This document shows, piece after piece, positions 6,392 to 15,919 of a DNA stretch of 38,366 bases. Every line of letters starts with the position of its first letter. Position 1 is the first letter of the stretch. The stretch comes from a virus: positions 1 through 38,366 of IMG/VR virus record IMGVR_UViG_3300036766_000322. One strand, 5' to 3'. The notes beneath the pieces were generated by a model. It searched no databases. It was not told the DNA's origin and saw only the letters and a list, made by a program, of their open reading frames with translations. The position numbers were made by a program, and so were the translations under genes.

Positions 6392-7993
6392 TTAGTCATT
6401 CTGAGGTTTTTCCTTTTTAGGCAATCCGCCCTTAAATGCCTCTGTAAACCCCTTGTCTTGTTTGCTTACAGCCTTATCTACAACATTAAACATATTTGAA
6501 ACATATCTATTGGGATTAAGCGTATATTTACGATAAGCAACCAAGGCTTTAGCCCCCAACGTTGAAAAAAAAGCGGGAGCGTTCATTGATAAAACCCCAT
6601 GCAGTAAACCCCAGTCTGTCCCTATTTCCCAATAGGAAGCATTATTAGCTCCCAGTTCTTTCTTGAATTGCTTATTCCTTAATGTATTCATAGATTCTTC
6701 AATAGACAGGAGATTACCATATTTATTTTTTGAACCTTGTATACCTTCTCCTGTAGCCTTTAGTGCCGCATTATCAAGCCCGGCCCTTAAATCATTGGCT
6801 ATATTCAATCGCATAAATAATTCAGTATCCAATTCGGGATTAACCTTATTGAAAAATGATTTTGATTCTTTATTTGTTTCGCTGATAAACTTCTGTGCTT
6901 CTTTTGCTGTAAAACCGCCGTCTTGTGATATTTCTTCAAGTTGAGTTTTAAGCGTAGTCGCCTCTGCTTTGATTTTTTTGCCCCTTGAACCCAAAAGCGT
7001 TTTATCATTGAGAATATCATCTAATGCGCTAAATGTTTTTTCAGGAATTATCTTAAACCCCGCCTCATCTGTTGCAAGAATTGCAGGCGCAATCTCTTTA
7101 TTCCATATATTATTTTTGGTTTGTTCAATGGCTTCCGTTAAGCCATAAACTGTTTTGGGAAGTGGCGTTCCATCTGATAATTTCAAATCGCCTTTGTTTT
7201 CTATGATACTCTTAACCGCATCGGTTTTATTAGAAATTTCTTTTGTAAAATCGCCCGCAGTTTTAGCCTTAAATCCAGTTGTTCCTGAAAACCCCTTTTT
7301 CACAACATCATTGATTAATTTATCATAGATGCCGGATGGCTTAGATGTGCTGAATCCTTCTGGCGTGGTATATCCCGATAGATTTGTATTTTGGCTGATT
7401 ATCCCTCTCTTTTCCAATGCGCCCATAGCACCCTTTAGCCCTAATGCTTGTAATGGAGCTTCTGCTACATTGCCAAGACCCTCTTCCCAATCCTTTGTCT
7501 TATTCCCTGTTGCTGTATCAATCTTGCCTCCAACATATTCCCCTGCCTTACGGGGTAAGCCTAATGGGGCAGTTAAGAGATTAACGGCTTCCATTGCCTT
7601 TTTGCCAGATTGTGTTTGAGGCTTATATGTATATGTATCGGCAAGGTATTCTCTGAATTTCTTACCTTCTTCTCCCCCTTTTAATGCTCCCATAACTGCG
7701 CCACCAAGATATGAGACAGGTTGCGCTACTGCTCCGGTTACCACGCCCGCTACTGTTTCTGGTATGCCTACAAGTTCATCAAGAGCGGCTTTGCTTTGTT
7801 TCCCGATAAAACCCTTAAAACTTCCCTTATCTTCTATCTCCCCTGTCTCGGCTTTTGCGGCTTTAATACCGCCTGATATGCGAACCTGATTGAACATCTG
7901 GTCAAGTTCTACTTCAGATGGTGTTGAACCATCGGGACTATTTACAGATATTGTCTGTCCTGTTGTCGGATGTGTAAATTTTAGTGTTGGCAT
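6392..7993 (-). CDS. Large internal/ejection protein (533 aa)
   Basis: The N-terminus (TGQTISVNSPDGSTPSEVELDQMFNQV) resembles the short N-terminal segment of phage internal or injected virion proteins. Next come glycine/alanine-rich amphipathic stretches around residues 75-110 (IPETVAGVVTGAVAQPVSYLGGAVMGAL) that could insert in membranes, then long helical regions. It is adjacent to a second large protein and to the gp10-like module, as in P22 and T7, where such proteins form the DNA conduit. No lytic transglycosylase motif is seen. Function is inferred from position and composition. Confidence 0.6.
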   Translation of the reverse strand: MPTLKFTHPTTGQTISVNSPDGSTPSEVELDQMFNQVRISGGIKAAKAETGEIEDKGSFKGFIGKQSKAALDELVGIPETVAGVVTGAVAQPVSYLGGAVMGALKGGEEGKKFREYLADTYTYKPQTQSGKKAMEAVNLLTAPLGLPRKAGEYVGGKIDTATGNKTKDWEEGLGNVAEAPLQALGLKGAMGALEKRGIISQNTNLSGYTTPEGFSTSKPSGIYDKLINDVVKKGFSGTTGFKAKTAGDFTKEISNKTDAVKSIIENKGDLKLSDGTPLPKTVYGLTEAIEQTKNNIWNKEIAPAILATDEAGFKIIPEKTFSALDDILNDKTLLGSRGKKIKAEATTLKTQLEEISQDGGFTAKEAQKFISETNKESKSFFNKVNPELDTELFMRLNIANDLRAGLDNAALKATGEGIQGSKNKYGNLLSIEESMNTLRNKQFKKELGANNASYWEIGTDWGLLHGVLSMNAPAFFSTLGAKALVAYRKYTLNPNRYVSNMFNVVDKAVSKQDKGFTEAFKGGLPKKEKPQND

Positions 7994-7995
7994 AA

Positions 7996-9555
7996 TTATT
8001 CCACCGTAAATGTATATTTACCTACTTGTCCCTGTTTATTTTCTTGAACAGGCTTTGTTTTTTGCGGCGTTTCACCTTTCATCCTCCCCTTTGTGATTTG
8101 TATCTCTTCCTTACTACTATCAAGTCTCATATTTGCTTGTTCTTGAGTAGCTTGCAATATTAACTTTAACTGTTTCAATGATAGATTGGGGTCATGAATA
8201 GAATCCCATTTCTTTTGTGCTTCCACTGATAACTCAGCAATAGAGGCAGAAGAGCCAGCTGAGAGCTTGCCGATTTCACGAGAGATTTCCATAAGATACG
8301 ATTGCAAGACTTTTTCCTGTCCACTACCAATAATGCGGGTGTTTAGTTCTCTTAATGGCATATCTAATGCTCTAACATCAAGTCTGTTTAGTTTTTCCAT
8401 AATCGTATCAACTTGATTTATTTGTTTGTTTATATTAAGAACAAATCCTCCCATCATGCCGTAAATTTTTTCTTGGTTTTTTAACGAACCTACCAATGGG
8501 TCGCTTGTATCAATAAATCTATCTGGTTCGGCATTTATAAGTTTGCCCTTTACCTTAACGGATTTGTCCGACTTGGTATCATACACAGGATAAAACCTTT
8601 CATCGTTCCACGCTGTAGCCCTTGCTACACCACTTGTTACGGCAACATTGAGCTTAGTTGCCTCGCTTGAAGGCACATTACCGTGTTTCTGTGGATTATA
8701 ATATTCAGGGGGAGAACCCTCTTTAGAAGCATACTGTGAATTGGTCTTGGGGTCAAAATATACAGTCCACCCGGTGTTGGTTATGGATGGAGTCATTGCT
8801 TTGTTTGGATTCTCTTTCGGTGCAATCTTATTTAAAAGATGTGTTTTAACTACGCTTTCCTTGTCTATTAACGGCAAGGTTGATGATACGGTCTGATTAA
8901 TTTCCTCTGTTGTAGGCTTAACATAAATTGGTTTGTTGTAAGTCGGGATTATCTCCCCCGCTGTCTTTTCATATCCCCCTATAACGTCATTGCCCGATAG
9001 AGCAGACAAGGCTTGCGACTCGGCATTTTGCGACCTTATCGTTTGCCCTTCTTTTAGGATTTGCGCTATTTGCGCCTGTCCTTGCTTCAATTCCTCTCCT
9101 GAAACTTCCTGCCCCAAGTTTATATGTGTGGTATCAAGAGCAGTTTTAAACATATCCCAATTCCCAGTTTTTTTAAAAGTATCTAACGCCCCCGCTGTCT
9201 CTTTAACTAACTTTCCATAGTGATTGTCCCCCATCTTAGAAAGACTCTCGGTTGCGCTTTTCGTGTCGTTTTCATCCCAACCTGAAAGGGGGTTTTTCTG
9301 TGCTTTAAGATATGCCTGCGCTCCCATTTTTCTAATTGTTGAATTGCCGGAGGACAACATTGTAACGGCTTGATTGATGTCATGTATGTATTGTTCCCTA
9401 TTTTTCTGTTCATCAAACTTCTGCTTCTGAAAAGCCGCTGTATCTTCATCCATTCTCTGCTTCCGCATCTGTAAGCCCAACTGAAACCCAGACTGCAACC
9501 CTTCTGAAAGCGAGCCTGCCGCTGACGGATATGCGCCCTGCATTAAATTTGCCAT
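7996..9555 (-). CDS. Large internal/ejection protein (519 aa)
   Basis: The N-terminus is alanine/glycine-rich (AYPSAAGSLSEGLQSGFQLGLQMRKQR) followed by long charged helices (MRKQRMDEDTAAFQKQKFDE). Composition and place after the adaptor/propeller genes fit a podovirus ejection protein. The ATG lies next to the preceding gene's stop. No enzymatic motif seen. Confidence 0.6.
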   Translation of the reverse strand: MANLMQGAYPSAAGSLSEGLQSGFQLGLQMRKQRMDEDTAAFQKQKFDEQKNREQYIHDINQAVTMLSSGNSTIRKMGAQAYLKAQKNPLSGWDENDTKSATESLSKMGDNHYGKLVKETAGALDTFKKTGNWDMFKTALDTTHINLGQEVSGEELKQGQAQIAQILKEGQTIRSQNAESQALSALSGNDVIGGYEKTAGEIIPTYNKPIYVKPTTEEINQTVSSTLPLIDKESVVKTHLLNKIAPKENPNKAMTPSITNTGWTVYFDPKTNSQYASKEGSPPEYYNPQKHGNVPSSEATKLNVAVTSGVARATAWNDERFYPVYDTKSDKSVKVKGKLINAEPDRFIDTSDPLVGSLKNQEKIYGMMGGFVLNINKQINQVDTIMEKLNRLDVRALDMPLRELNTRIIGSGQEKVLQSYLMEISREIGKLSAGSSASIAELSVEAQKKWDSIHDPNLSLKQLKLILQATQEQANMRLDSSKEEIQITKGRMKGETPQKTKPVQENKQGQVGKYTFTVE

Positions 9556-10356
9556 TTAAACCACCTCCGCTAAGTATTTCGTCTTTCCTAATAATGTTTC
9601 AATCTTCTTATTCATGTCCGCCTTACTTATGCCCTGATACTTAATAAGCTCCTGCCTCTGAGGGCATATAATCTCTTTACCCTCGTTCTTCAGGTCAAGA
9701 CATTCATGACAGGTCGGAATATGGTCGTTATTAACATCTGTTCGCTTATCGTCATACCTTGCTGTCTGATAGGGGATATTGTTAGTTTTGATGTATTCCC
9801 ATACATCCGCCTCTGTCCAGTCATGCAAGGGCAAGGCCATAATCCCATGCCCGAATTTAGAAATAGGCTCTTTAATTGTAGTTTTCCCGATGTGTATAGT
9901 CTCATCACTTCGCTGTCCCTGAAATATACAGTCCCAGCGGAAGTCGTATTTATCGCAGGTCGGCATAGTCAGCAGGTCTATTAAGGCACAGAGGTATGGT
10001 TCACCCTCTTTATATGGTTTACAGCCGTTATAGAGCGTCAAATAGTCCTTGCCGTTCACATAGAAGTAATGAATGGCATCCCAGAAGCCATCCTTTTGAA
10101 CGTAATCGCTTAGAAAGGGCGGATAGGTATAAAGGGGTGTCCCCAGCTTATTAGCGACCCTGAAAGCTCTGTAGTGCTTCTGAAGCATCTTTCCACCTGT
10201 ATCCATGAGGTAAAGCACGTCTATATCGGGTATAAACTTCCTCACCATATCAAGAAGCACAATAGAATCCTTACCGAAAGACGACATAACAACTGGCATT
10301 GCCGCCTTTGACAGTGATATTTCTAAAATCTTTATTGCGTTATCTGTCTTTGTCAT
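9556..10356 (-). CDS. PAPS reductase-family (PP-loop, DndC-like) protein
   Basis: 266 aa. SSFGKDS (residues 25-31) is the PP-loop that binds adenine nucleotides in PAPS reductases and ATP sulfurylase-like enzymes. YLMDTGG and the IMALPLHDWTEADVWEYI block (typical W-T-xxDVW) follow. Cysteines at CHECLD could bind a metal or cluster. Such genes are frequent in phages, with roles proposed in sulfur metabolism or DNA/RNA modification. Unusually it sits inside the virion operon, between genes for candidate ejection proteins, with 0-1 nt spacing to both. Confidence 0.8.
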   Translation of the reverse strand: MTKTDNAIKILEISLSKAAMPVVMSSFGKDSIVLLDMVRKFIPDIDVLYLMDTGGKMLQKHYRAFRVANKLGTPLYTYPPFLSDYVQKDGFWDAIHYFYVNGKDYLTLYNGCKPYKEGEPYLCALIDLLTMPTCDKYDFRWDCIFQGQRSDETIHIGKTTIKEPISKFGHGIMALPLHDWTEADVWEYIKTNNIPYQTARYDDKRTDVNNDHIPTCHECLDLKNEGKEIICPQRQELIKYQGISKADMNKKIETLLGKTKYLAEVV

Positions 10357-11039
10357 TATATTAGGACTGCTGCTACCCCTACACCTGTTCCTATCAGACT
10401 CATCATACCAGATTTGTTAGCCGCCTTATTCTGTGCTGTCGCCATTTTAGCTTGCTGTTGTAACTGCCTGTAATTCTGATAGGGGACAAGAGCAGAGCTG
10501 TAACCTGCGCTTAAATTAGCGTATGCCCCTTCCTCATCTTTACGCCTGTTTAAATAAGAATTTACCTGATTAGACTTGTATTCTCTCTCTGCTCTCATTC
10601 TATCCATCTGATTTAGGTAGTTTCCCGTTCCCCCTGAAAGCTGGAGATTATTAGCTTCATCCTTAAGAGCTGTGATATGGTCGTTTAAAAACCCTCTCGC
10701 CTGCTCATAACTCATGCCTTTTAATCCCATTACAACGCCAGTCATTTTGTCTATATCCGCCTGCTGCTGAGGGCTTTCAAATTTACCATTCAATGCGGCA
10801 TGAAGATTATTGAATTTTATCTTTGCCAGTTCGTTTTCGCTCAATTCCAGCGGATTCATTCCCCCAAGCCGCTCTGCCTCTGAAAGAGGCTTGCCCGCTG
10901 TATCTAAGCCCATTAAACTAAAGCGATACGGTTTAAGTAAATTCCTTTCGGTTAACCCTGTCTCGGTAGATTTAGTATTCTCCTTTATCAGGGATTCTTG
11001 CCCTTTCATTAAATTAATTTCTTCCGGGTCGTAACTCAT
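10356..11039 (-). CDS. Internal virion protein candidate (227 aa)
   Basis: Mostly charged helices with a glutamine/alanine-rich stretch (YRQLQQQAKMATAQNKAA) and a hydrophobic C-terminal end (MMSLIGTGVGVAAVLI) that could contact a membrane. It lies among the ejection-type genes and shares the stop/start junction with the PP-loop gene. Not recognised; role inferred from position. Confidence 0.55.
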   Translation of the reverse strand: MSYDPEEINLMKGQESLIKENTKSTETGLTERNLLKPYRFSLMGLDTAGKPLSEAERLGGMNPLELSENELAKIKFNNLHAALNGKFESPQQQADIDKMTGVVMGLKGMSYEQARGFLNDHITALKDEANNLQLSGGTGNYLNQMDRMRAEREYKSNQVNSYLNRRKDEEGAYANLSAGYSSALVPYQNYRQLQQQAKMATAQNKAANKSGMMSLIGTGVGVAAVLI

Positions 11040-11042
11040 ATT

Positions 11043-11885
11043 CTAATACCTCCCTGCTGATACTGCTGTTCTTGGTGTAGAAGTTCTACTACCACTACTT
11101 CCCATATAAGCCGCAGCTGTCATGCCGCCCGCTGTCCCGAGCATGTTATACCATCCAGCCTTATTTGCGGCACTTGTATAACCGCTCATATAATTGTCCT
11201 GATAGCCGCTTGCTGCGTTTTGGGAATAGGGCGTTAGAGCGTTACTAATAGAGCCTACAAGCCCCATATTCGGATTGTATAGCTCATAGCCATATCCTTG
11301 CGGTCTCAAATAATTAGATACAAGCCCCTTCGTAATATCAGATGCTTCAGTAGCCTTGCCCGTTCTAATCTTCTCTCTAAGGTCTGCGGCATTCGCCTCA
11401 AAGCCAAGCAATCCCTTTGAGCCGCCTGTTGATTCAAGGTATCTTTTCCCATAGCGCTCATTAAGATTCTGCAAGAGGTTTGTTTTCTGTTCGCCAAGAT
11501 TCTGCTCAACGGATGCTGGGATTGGCAATGTCCCCGCCGCTGCTTTTTTCTCTCTATCCATAGATTCGGCGGATAGGATAAAAGCATCCTTTTCATTATC
11601 GTCTGCAAAATATGCAGGATTAAGGTTCTCTCTTGTAACAGGCGCATTTTTATCAAGTAATGCCTGTATATTTTCGTAAGCTATTGGATTGCCGCTTGCA
11701 TCTACAATTTTATTGAGCTTCATGCTCTTTAATACCATTGGCTCAAGGAGTTCACGGTCTTTTTTATCAGCCGCAAGCTGTAAAGCCTGTGCATCCAACT
11801 GTTTTTTTTGTGCTGCCATTAAGTCAAGTTCTTCTTGACTCTTTGCAGGGACAGAAACATCACCACCACCGCCGCACATTCCCAT
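11043..11885 (-). CDS. Internal virion protein candidate, MGMCGGGG start (280 aa)
   Basis: Begins MGMCGGGGD, like the Gly-rich N-termini of several podovirus internal proteins. A helical region follows, and the C-terminus is rich in Gly/Ala/Tyr/Ser (LGTAGGMTAAAYMGSSGSR). The cysteine at position 4 is not behind a proper signal peptide, so a lipobox is unlikely. Position in the ejection cluster suggests an internal core or DNA-transfer role. Confidence 0.55.
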   Translation of the reverse strand: MGMCGGGGDVSVPAKSQEELDLMAAQKKQLDAQALQLAADKKDRELLEPMVLKSMKLNKIVDASGNPIAYENIQALLDKNAPVTRENLNPAYFADDNEKDAFILSAESMDREKKAAAGTLPIPASVEQNLGEQKTNLLQNLNERYGKRYLESTGGSKGLLGFEANAADLREKIRTGKATEASDITKGLVSNYLRPQGYGYELYNPNMGLVGSISNALTPYSQNAASGYQDNYMSGYTSAANKAGWYNMLGTAGGMTAAAYMGSSGSRTSTPRTAVSAGRY

Positions 11886-12337
11886 TATTGCGCCTCCTCT
11901 ATAAATGTCTCTTTAACCAAAATTGAACATTGCCTCATGTGGCTGTAGCCTCCGCATAAAAAAGCTGTTACACCCATTAATTCATTTATATAGTCTTTCA
12001 TTACATGGCTGTAAAGCCGTTTCAAGCTATCTCCGTTTTCAGCCCATTCATTAGAATCCATAAACGCATTGTAAGAGGCGATATGCAGAGGAATAAGCGT
12101 CTGTGCATTTTTAATAAAGAACGGATTAAGCCATAATCCACCCAAGAGTTCAAAGAACGCCCTGCATATCTGTTTATCTTCTACTTGATAATCTTTGTCA
12201 ATCAAATCATCAAGAACCCTACTGACCATGCCGATTGATGTAAGATAGCTCTCCGCATCAGCATTGCCGTTAGCACAGAGCTTGATTATCTCATCACAGG
12301 CTAAATCATTTGTCTTTCTTTCTTCTATTGTTGCCAT
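11885..12337 (-). CDS. Conserved-type virion-module protein (150 aa)
   Basis: Helical soluble protein with a central segment FFELLGGLWLNPFFIKNAQTLIPLHIASYNAFMDS; no signal peptide. It lies between the fibre-like protein and the internal proteins with overlapping stop/start, so it is co-expressed with them. Similar small proteins occur beside podovirus tail genes, but the function is unknown. Confidence 0.55.
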   Translation of the reverse strand: MATIEERKTNDLACDEIIKLCANGNADAESYLTSIGMVSRVLDDLIDKDYQVEDKQICRAFFELLGGLWLNPFFIKNAQTLIPLHIASYNAFMDSNEWAENGDSLKRLYSHVMKDYINELMGVTAFLCGGYSHMRQCSILVKETFIEEAQ

Positions 12338-12338
12338 A

Positions 12339-13664
12339 TTACCATGTCTCTCCCGTAATTATTAGTAATTCAGAATTCGGTTTCGTGGCTGGTTTAATGG
12401 AGGTCGTCCCGGCGCTAACCAACCATTCAACCAAAAAAGTATGGTTGCCTGCTGACAAGCCCGAAAAAACCCGCCTGCCTGTGAGATTTGCGGGTTGATT
12501 AACGCTGCCCGAAAAAGAACCTCCATACGTCTTATATTCCGTTCCTGCGTCCCGATTAATTCGGAAATCAGTCCAGTTACCGTCATTTTCAGCAACTGCG
12601 AATATAGAAATCATAGCGATACCTGATGGGCCTACAGCAAGAGTCAGGCTATGACCCGTAGTCGTAAACGATGTTGACGTAGTGGTAATATCCGATGCAA
12701 GAACAGCCTCGGCAATCGTTATAGTGCTTCCAGCTGCCTTCGGATTTAACAACACCACCTTATTCGCTGTAGAGTTATAAATCCACTCTACCTCATGCCC
12801 TGCCCCTGCAATGTCTCCAGCAACGAGAGCCGCAAGGTTCTCCTTAACAAAAGTTTTAGCTGCTAATCCGTCAGGCGCAAAGGTCGGAGTTGTGATTGTA
12901 TTTGCCCCTGTAGCACGGAAAACCCCATGCATTTTGTCCACCCAATTGGTAAATACAGGCACATGGATTGCTGTTATGGCATCTACCGTGCCAGCGACAG
13001 AAGTTGCAACCCGGAGGCTATTTACCGCTACACCTGCCTGTGGGAAAACTGTTGCAAATGTGGTTGTGCCGTCATAGTGGAATAATATCCTATCTCCGGC
13101 TGTGCAGGTATAATTTACACCGCCGTTTATATTTAAGTTCGTTGCATGATATGTAAGCGGCCATGCGCCATCGGCAATAACCCATTGCCATTGCCCTGAT
13201 TTCATAGTAACTGCTGAGGTTGTAGCTGCGCCGGATATATGCAGAAGATTACCTGTTGCAGTGGAAACATCTGTCGTTGTAGCAGAGGCGATAGTTGCGC
13301 CTGTAGCAAAATTAATTAAAGTCGGGTCTTGATACCAATATGTCCTGCCTGTTATTTGAGCTATAACGTATCGTAAGCGTTCAAGTTCGCCTTGTAATGA
13401 TGTTGCAAGGGATTCAGAATTCGCAGGGTATGGGTCAACCGTAACCCGCATTGCCGTTACATCCGATGATTGGTCGTCCATGCCCGCAGGCGTGAAATTA
13501 TTGAGTATATTCGTCTCAATAGCATTAAGGTCAGTTGCCGTTAATGTATCACCAGCCACAAAGGTTTTACTCCTTGAAAATGTTGCGCCCCCATAGGCAA
13601 GTGCTGCCATTAAAAACAGACATACTAATATTGCTATGGTTGGAAAAAATCTTTTAATCTTCAT
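12339..13664 (-). CDS. Fibre-like virion protein with N-terminal signal peptide (441 aa)
   Basis: The N-terminus MKIKRFFPTIAILVCLFLM then AALAYGGA has a basic start, hydrophobic core and AxA-like end, so it looks like a Sec signal peptide (or membrane anchor). It is followed by FVAGDTLTATDLNAIETNIL, a motif common at the start of phage fibre/appendage proteins. The rest is Thr/Ala/Ser-rich beta-type sequence (repeated TTTST, GAATTSAVTM), as in receptor-binding or decoration proteins. It directly follows the gp10-like gene, where fibre genes are expected. A signal peptide on a virion protein is unusual. Confidence 0.6.
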   Translation of the reverse strand: MKIKRFFPTIAILVCLFLMAALAYGGATFSRSKTFVAGDTLTATDLNAIETNILNNFTPAGMDDQSSDVTAMRVTVDPYPANSESLATSLQGELERLRYVIAQITGRTYWYQDPTLINFATGATIASATTTDVSTATGNLLHISGAATTSAVTMKSGQWQWVIADGAWPLTYHATNLNINGGVNYTCTAGDRILFHYDGTTTFATVFPQAGVAVNSLRVATSVAGTVDAITAIHVPVFTNWVDKMHGVFRATGANTITTPTFAPDGLAAKTFVKENLAALVAGDIAGAGHEVEWIYNSTANKVVLLNPKAAGSTITIAEAVLASDITTTSTSFTTTGHSLTLAVGPSGIAMISIFAVAENDGNWTDFRINRDAGTEYKTYGGSFSGSVNQPANLTGRRVFSGLSAGNHTFLVEWLVSAGTTSIKPATKPNSELLIITGETW

Positions 13665-15208
13665 GTCTTAACCCCCCTCAATCTAAAATGTTCCATTAAC
13701 TGAGATATGAAAAAACTCTCATTGACTTGGTTATTATAAATTTCATGTTGTATGCGTTTGCCATAAACCCCGATTTGAAAAGAGGTATCTATTAATTCCT
13801 CTGCCGCTAATACATCAGTATCAAGGATAAAACTGTCCAGTTCTCCGCCAATGCCGCCTAAACTAATCGTCTGCTCTGTTATCTCAACTCCATCTATCCA
13901 TGTTCTTGCCTTTAGGAAAAAATTGCCTTCAACTTTAGTTACAACCCTGCCTCGCCAGAAGTGCTTATTTGCAAATGGAGCTTCAAGCCCCCAGTATGGA
14001 GTGCGAATCCTGCCATTGTATGCCACCCCATTGTCATTTGCATTCGCCGTTTCAAGTTTCCAGTAAAAACCATTGGCATCGCCCGTATAGATTTTATAAA
14101 CTCCAGCCGATTCCTTTACCTCCGTAGCGCATAAGGCATGGTAGCCGCATGTGCCTGAGTTAGTCATAGGCGCACCCCAAGCCATAGCAGCAGGGCGGTC
14201 AAAAAAATAAGGCAGTGCAATGTCGGCAGTGTCGCTTCCGTTTTGCGTCATAAAAAATAAAACGCAGCGTCTTACCGAATCAAGAACGGCATGAAAGTTA
14301 GCGACATCAGAAACCTTGATAAATTCTCTTATCCACCTATCTATAAAAGCAGGTCTTGAAATAGATGCGGCTTTATAATCTCCTGTTTCAATTATGGCAT
14401 TTATAGAGTATATATTTCCGTTTTCTTCCATGATTAAAACGTCATTAGGGGTCTTAATAATACACCTAAAGTTTGTCGCTCCGCCTTCCCATGCTGCTTT
14501 GTAGTAGCTCCAGTTTGCAGGAGTTGCGTCTGAATCATCTATAAAATAAGCCTGTCTTTTTCCAAAAAGCAGAAGTTTATTCTGAAACTCTACACCGCCG
14601 ACAATACCATATCCATCGCCTGTATCTATAACTATTTTTAGCGCACCAGTTACAAATTCCTTACCATTGCCTGATGCCGAGGCATAAACGCTGCCGTCTG
14701 CAAAGCCCAAAGCCCAAAGCCTCTCTGAATTGCCCTTTGTATGTTTTATAAACTGTTTAGGTTGATTTGTTCCTGTCCAGTCCGCCGATGGATTTGTTAT
14801 TGCGGAAGTTCCAGCCGCAACACCATTCCACGTCTGAGGCGTATCTATGCCATTGCAATAATAAAGCTCGTTCTCATAACTCATCATGTGTGCAATGGCA
14901 TTAACTGTAAGCCCTGTCTTTATAGTGGTAGTAGAGTTTTTATAGAGTTTGCCGTCATTCGTTGCAAGCATTATAAAATGAGTTCCGTTTTGAAGTGTAA
15001 AGTCGTATATGCCGAGAATCTTAGGCGCACCAGATATAACAGTTCCGTTTACTTTGGATGTTCCGCCTCTCTTACCCCATCCGTTTTCGTGGATATTGAT
15101 ATTACGGGAAGGTTCAACCATCATAAAAGGCGGAATTGCGTCAATATTCGGGTCATGCGTAAACCCGCCCTTGCTGCAATCAATTCCCTTTGTCTCGCCT
15201 TGATACAT
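13661..15208 (-). CDS. P22 gp10-like beta-propeller tail hub / stabilisation protein
   Basis: 515 aa. Repeated beta segments (ILGIYDFTLQNGTHFIMLATNDGKLY, GGVEFQNKLLLFGKRQAYFI, DVLIMEENGNIYSI) and the N-terminal RNINIHENGWGKRGGTSKVNG are typical of phage packaged-DNA stabilisation or hub proteins. These close the portal and carry tail appendages. It follows the gp4-like adaptor, the same order as in P22. There is a stop/start overlap with the fibre-like gene. Confidence 0.75.
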   Translation of the reverse strand: MYQGETKGIDCSKGGFTHDPNIDAIPPFMMVEPSRNINIHENGWGKRGGTSKVNGTVISGAPKILGIYDFTLQNGTHFIMLATNDGKLYKNSTTTIKTGLTVNAIAHMMSYENELYYCNGIDTPQTWNGVAAGTSAITNPSADWTGTNQPKQFIKHTKGNSERLWALGFADGSVYASASGNGKEFVTGALKIVIDTGDGYGIVGGVEFQNKLLLFGKRQAYFIDDSDATPANWSYYKAAWEGGATNFRCIIKTPNDVLIMEENGNIYSINAIIETGDYKAASISRPAFIDRWIREFIKVSDVANFHAVLDSVRRCVLFFMTQNGSDTADIALPYFFDRPAAMAWGAPMTNSGTCGYHALCATEVKESAGVYKIYTGDANGFYWKLETANANDNGVAYNGRIRTPYWGLEAPFANKHFWRGRVVTKVEGNFFLKARTWIDGVEITEQTISLGGIGGELDSFILDTDVLAAEELIDTSFQIGVYGKRIQHEIYNNQVNESFFISQLMEHFRLRGVKT

Positions 15209-15211
15209 CAG

Positions 15212-15919
15212 TTACGCTCCATCCGTGTATATATCTATTCCACCGCCTGAGTTATACATCAGGGCAGCGTCAAAATGAACTTTCTGCATCGGTTTCCAAA
15301 TCTGTTTTTTAATGTTGGCAAGGCTGGTTTCAGCAATAGATACAACCGCAGGACTTATAACCGCATCTTCTTCTGGAGCTAATCTTATTGAAAGGTTATA
15401 AATCATAGCTTCTTCATATTCAGGTGAAAAGCTGTAAGTAGTGCTTGTTAAAGCAAATGCCGTCAGGGGCTTTATAGAATCAATGTAAATCGTCTCTGCT
15501 GATGCAGGCAGATAATTAAATAGTATTTTGCCAAGCGCAAACTCTTTGAGATAGCATAGCCTTGTAGGGCGTGTGCTTATCGTCTTATCAATAAGTGAGT
15601 TCCATTCTGCAAGGGTCATATCCACGTCAAGTGAATAGTCGTTGTTATTTGAATCTCTGATATATGCGCTTGTAATCTCTAAGGGGCGGACTGTATTAAA
15701 ATTACCTCCGCTGCCTATTGTTCTTACTCCGCCTAACGAACCAGTAGCCAAAGTAAAACTTTCCCTTGTCTTATAAGGAACGATTAAGCCCTGCACGCTC
15801 CATGAGCCAATCATGGCATTAAGTGCGGCAAGCGCATCACTCTGTTGTGCTGGAGATACGGATTTAACCCCTATCTTCCTATACGCCGGATTGATTATAG
15901 CTGCCAGAACAGTAGCCAT
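15212..15919 (-). CDS. P22 gp4-like head-tail adaptor
   Basis: 235 aa. INPAYRKIGVKSVSPAQQSDALAALNAMIGSW is the characteristic N-terminus of gp4-type tail accessory factors, which bind the portal ring after packaging. The rest is mixed alpha/beta with the SPEYEEAMIYNLSIRLAPEE segment common in that family. The ribosome site GAAGGAGAAAA lies inside the end of the O-antigen ligase-like gene, which it overlaps by 41 nt. Confidence 0.8.
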   Translation of the reverse strand: MATVLAAIINPAYRKIGVKSVSPAQQSDALAALNAMIGSWSVQGLIVPYKTRESFTLATGSLGGVRTIGSGGNFNTVRPLEITSAYIRDSNNNDYSLDVDMTLAEWNSLIDKTISTRPTRLCYLKEFALGKILFNYLPASAETIYIDSIKPLTAFALTSTTYSFSPEYEEAMIYNLSIRLAPEEDAVISPAVVSIAETSLANIKKQIWKPMQKVHFDAALMYNSGGGIDIYTDGA

